Source: UBA5336 sp038526245
Lineage (GTDB): Bacteria > Pseudomonadota > Alphaproteobacteria > Caulobacterales > Hyphomonadaceae
Direction: 5' to 3'
Length of the DNA stretch: 20,793 nt
Assembly: GCA_038526245.1 (NCBI GenBank)
Contig: JBCBGZ010000048.1
Span: 1 to 20,793, forward strand
Shown: positions 20,743 to 20,793 of the stretch, one piece after another
How positions within the stretch are numbered: position 1 is the stretch's first letter
Layout of the letters: each line of letters opens with the position of its first letter
Notes under the pieces: generated by a model
Seen by the model: only the letters and a program-made list of their open reading frames with translations
What the model was told of the DNA's origin: nothing
The model's database searches: none
Position numbers and translations under genes: made by a program

Positions 20743-20793
20743 CCTTCGCTGTCTTCACGTCGCGGCGGAGCCTCTTCGGTATCATCCGCCGGC
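20739..20793 (-). CDS. C-terminal end of a leftward gene (partial)
   Basis: The last 17 codons before a TAG at 20741-20739 read PADDTEEAPPRREDSEG, an acidic, Pro-rich tail, with the rest of the gene beyond the window. Codon choice is GC-rich like the neighbours. The stop lies in the right arm of the palindromic element, just as the convergent DUF938 gene stops in the left arm. Too short to identify. Confidence 0.4.
   Translation of the reverse strand, partial: PADDTEEAPPRREDSEG

Noticed and set aside
20591..20785. 64-residue open frame on the - strand at the right end
   Set aside because: It lies across the palindromic element, has an Arg/Lys-rich random composition and no ribosome site; the 17-codon tail in another frame fits better.

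Overview
This 20.8 kb window is GC-rich bacterial chromosome, most likely from an alphaproteobacterium of the Hyphomonadaceae/Maricaulales type. The call rests on a flagellar regulator FlbT (an alphaproteobacterial family), a DksA of the alphaproteobacterial form with a degenerate zinc finger, and DUF2270 and DUF938 proteins typical of such genomes. Genes are packed tightly with many stop/start overlaps. I see no rRNA, tRNA, CRISPR array, transposase or phage gene. No gene-free stretch exceeds about 300 bases.

Layout. 1-7.4 kb reads leftwards: a Uup-type ABC-F ATPase (cut by the window edge), an OmpA-like lipoprotein, a TetR regulator / HSL-type hydrolase / quinone oxidoreductase operon, and an overlapping trio (flavin monooxygenase, 96-residue orphan, M23 peptidase lipoprotein). 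7.4-10.1 kb reads rightwards: two overlapping hotdog thioesterases and a large GT-C-like membrane protein. 10.2-12.1 kb holds dksA and, divergent from it, an unrecognised protein with a membrane helix at each end. 12.1-13.5 kb reads leftwards: flbT, a 102-residue orphan and a MarC-type membrane protein. 13.6-16.3 kb reads rightwards: a TIR / coiled-coil / transmembrane / Cys-paired Sel1-repeat protein, then a MoxR-family AAA ATPase. A membrane-anchored NERD protein and a DUF2270 protein follow leftwards. An acyl-CoA synthetase and a DUF938 methyltransferase read rightwards to about 20.6 kb. The window ends in a palindromic intergenic element of about 150 bp and the last codons of a leftward gene.

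How the genes fit together. The TetR operon, the flavin monooxygenase, the paired thioesterases and the acyl-CoA ligase suggest lipid or hydrophobic-substrate metabolism, but nothing shows that they form one pathway. The most unusual gene is the TIR-Sel1 protein. It has an intact candidate catalytic glutamate on the predicted cytoplasmic side, one membrane helix, and eight 36-residue repeats, each with a C-x7-C pair, on the predicted periplasmic side. This looks like a transmembrane sensor-effector. Its repeats are also near-identical 108-bp DNA units. Other points worth attention are a perfect TGTGA-N6-TCACA site before the ABC-F gene, the terminal inverted repeat element whose ends supply the stop codons of both flanking genes, and the translationally coupled monooxygenase/orphan/peptidase set with TTG and GTG starts.
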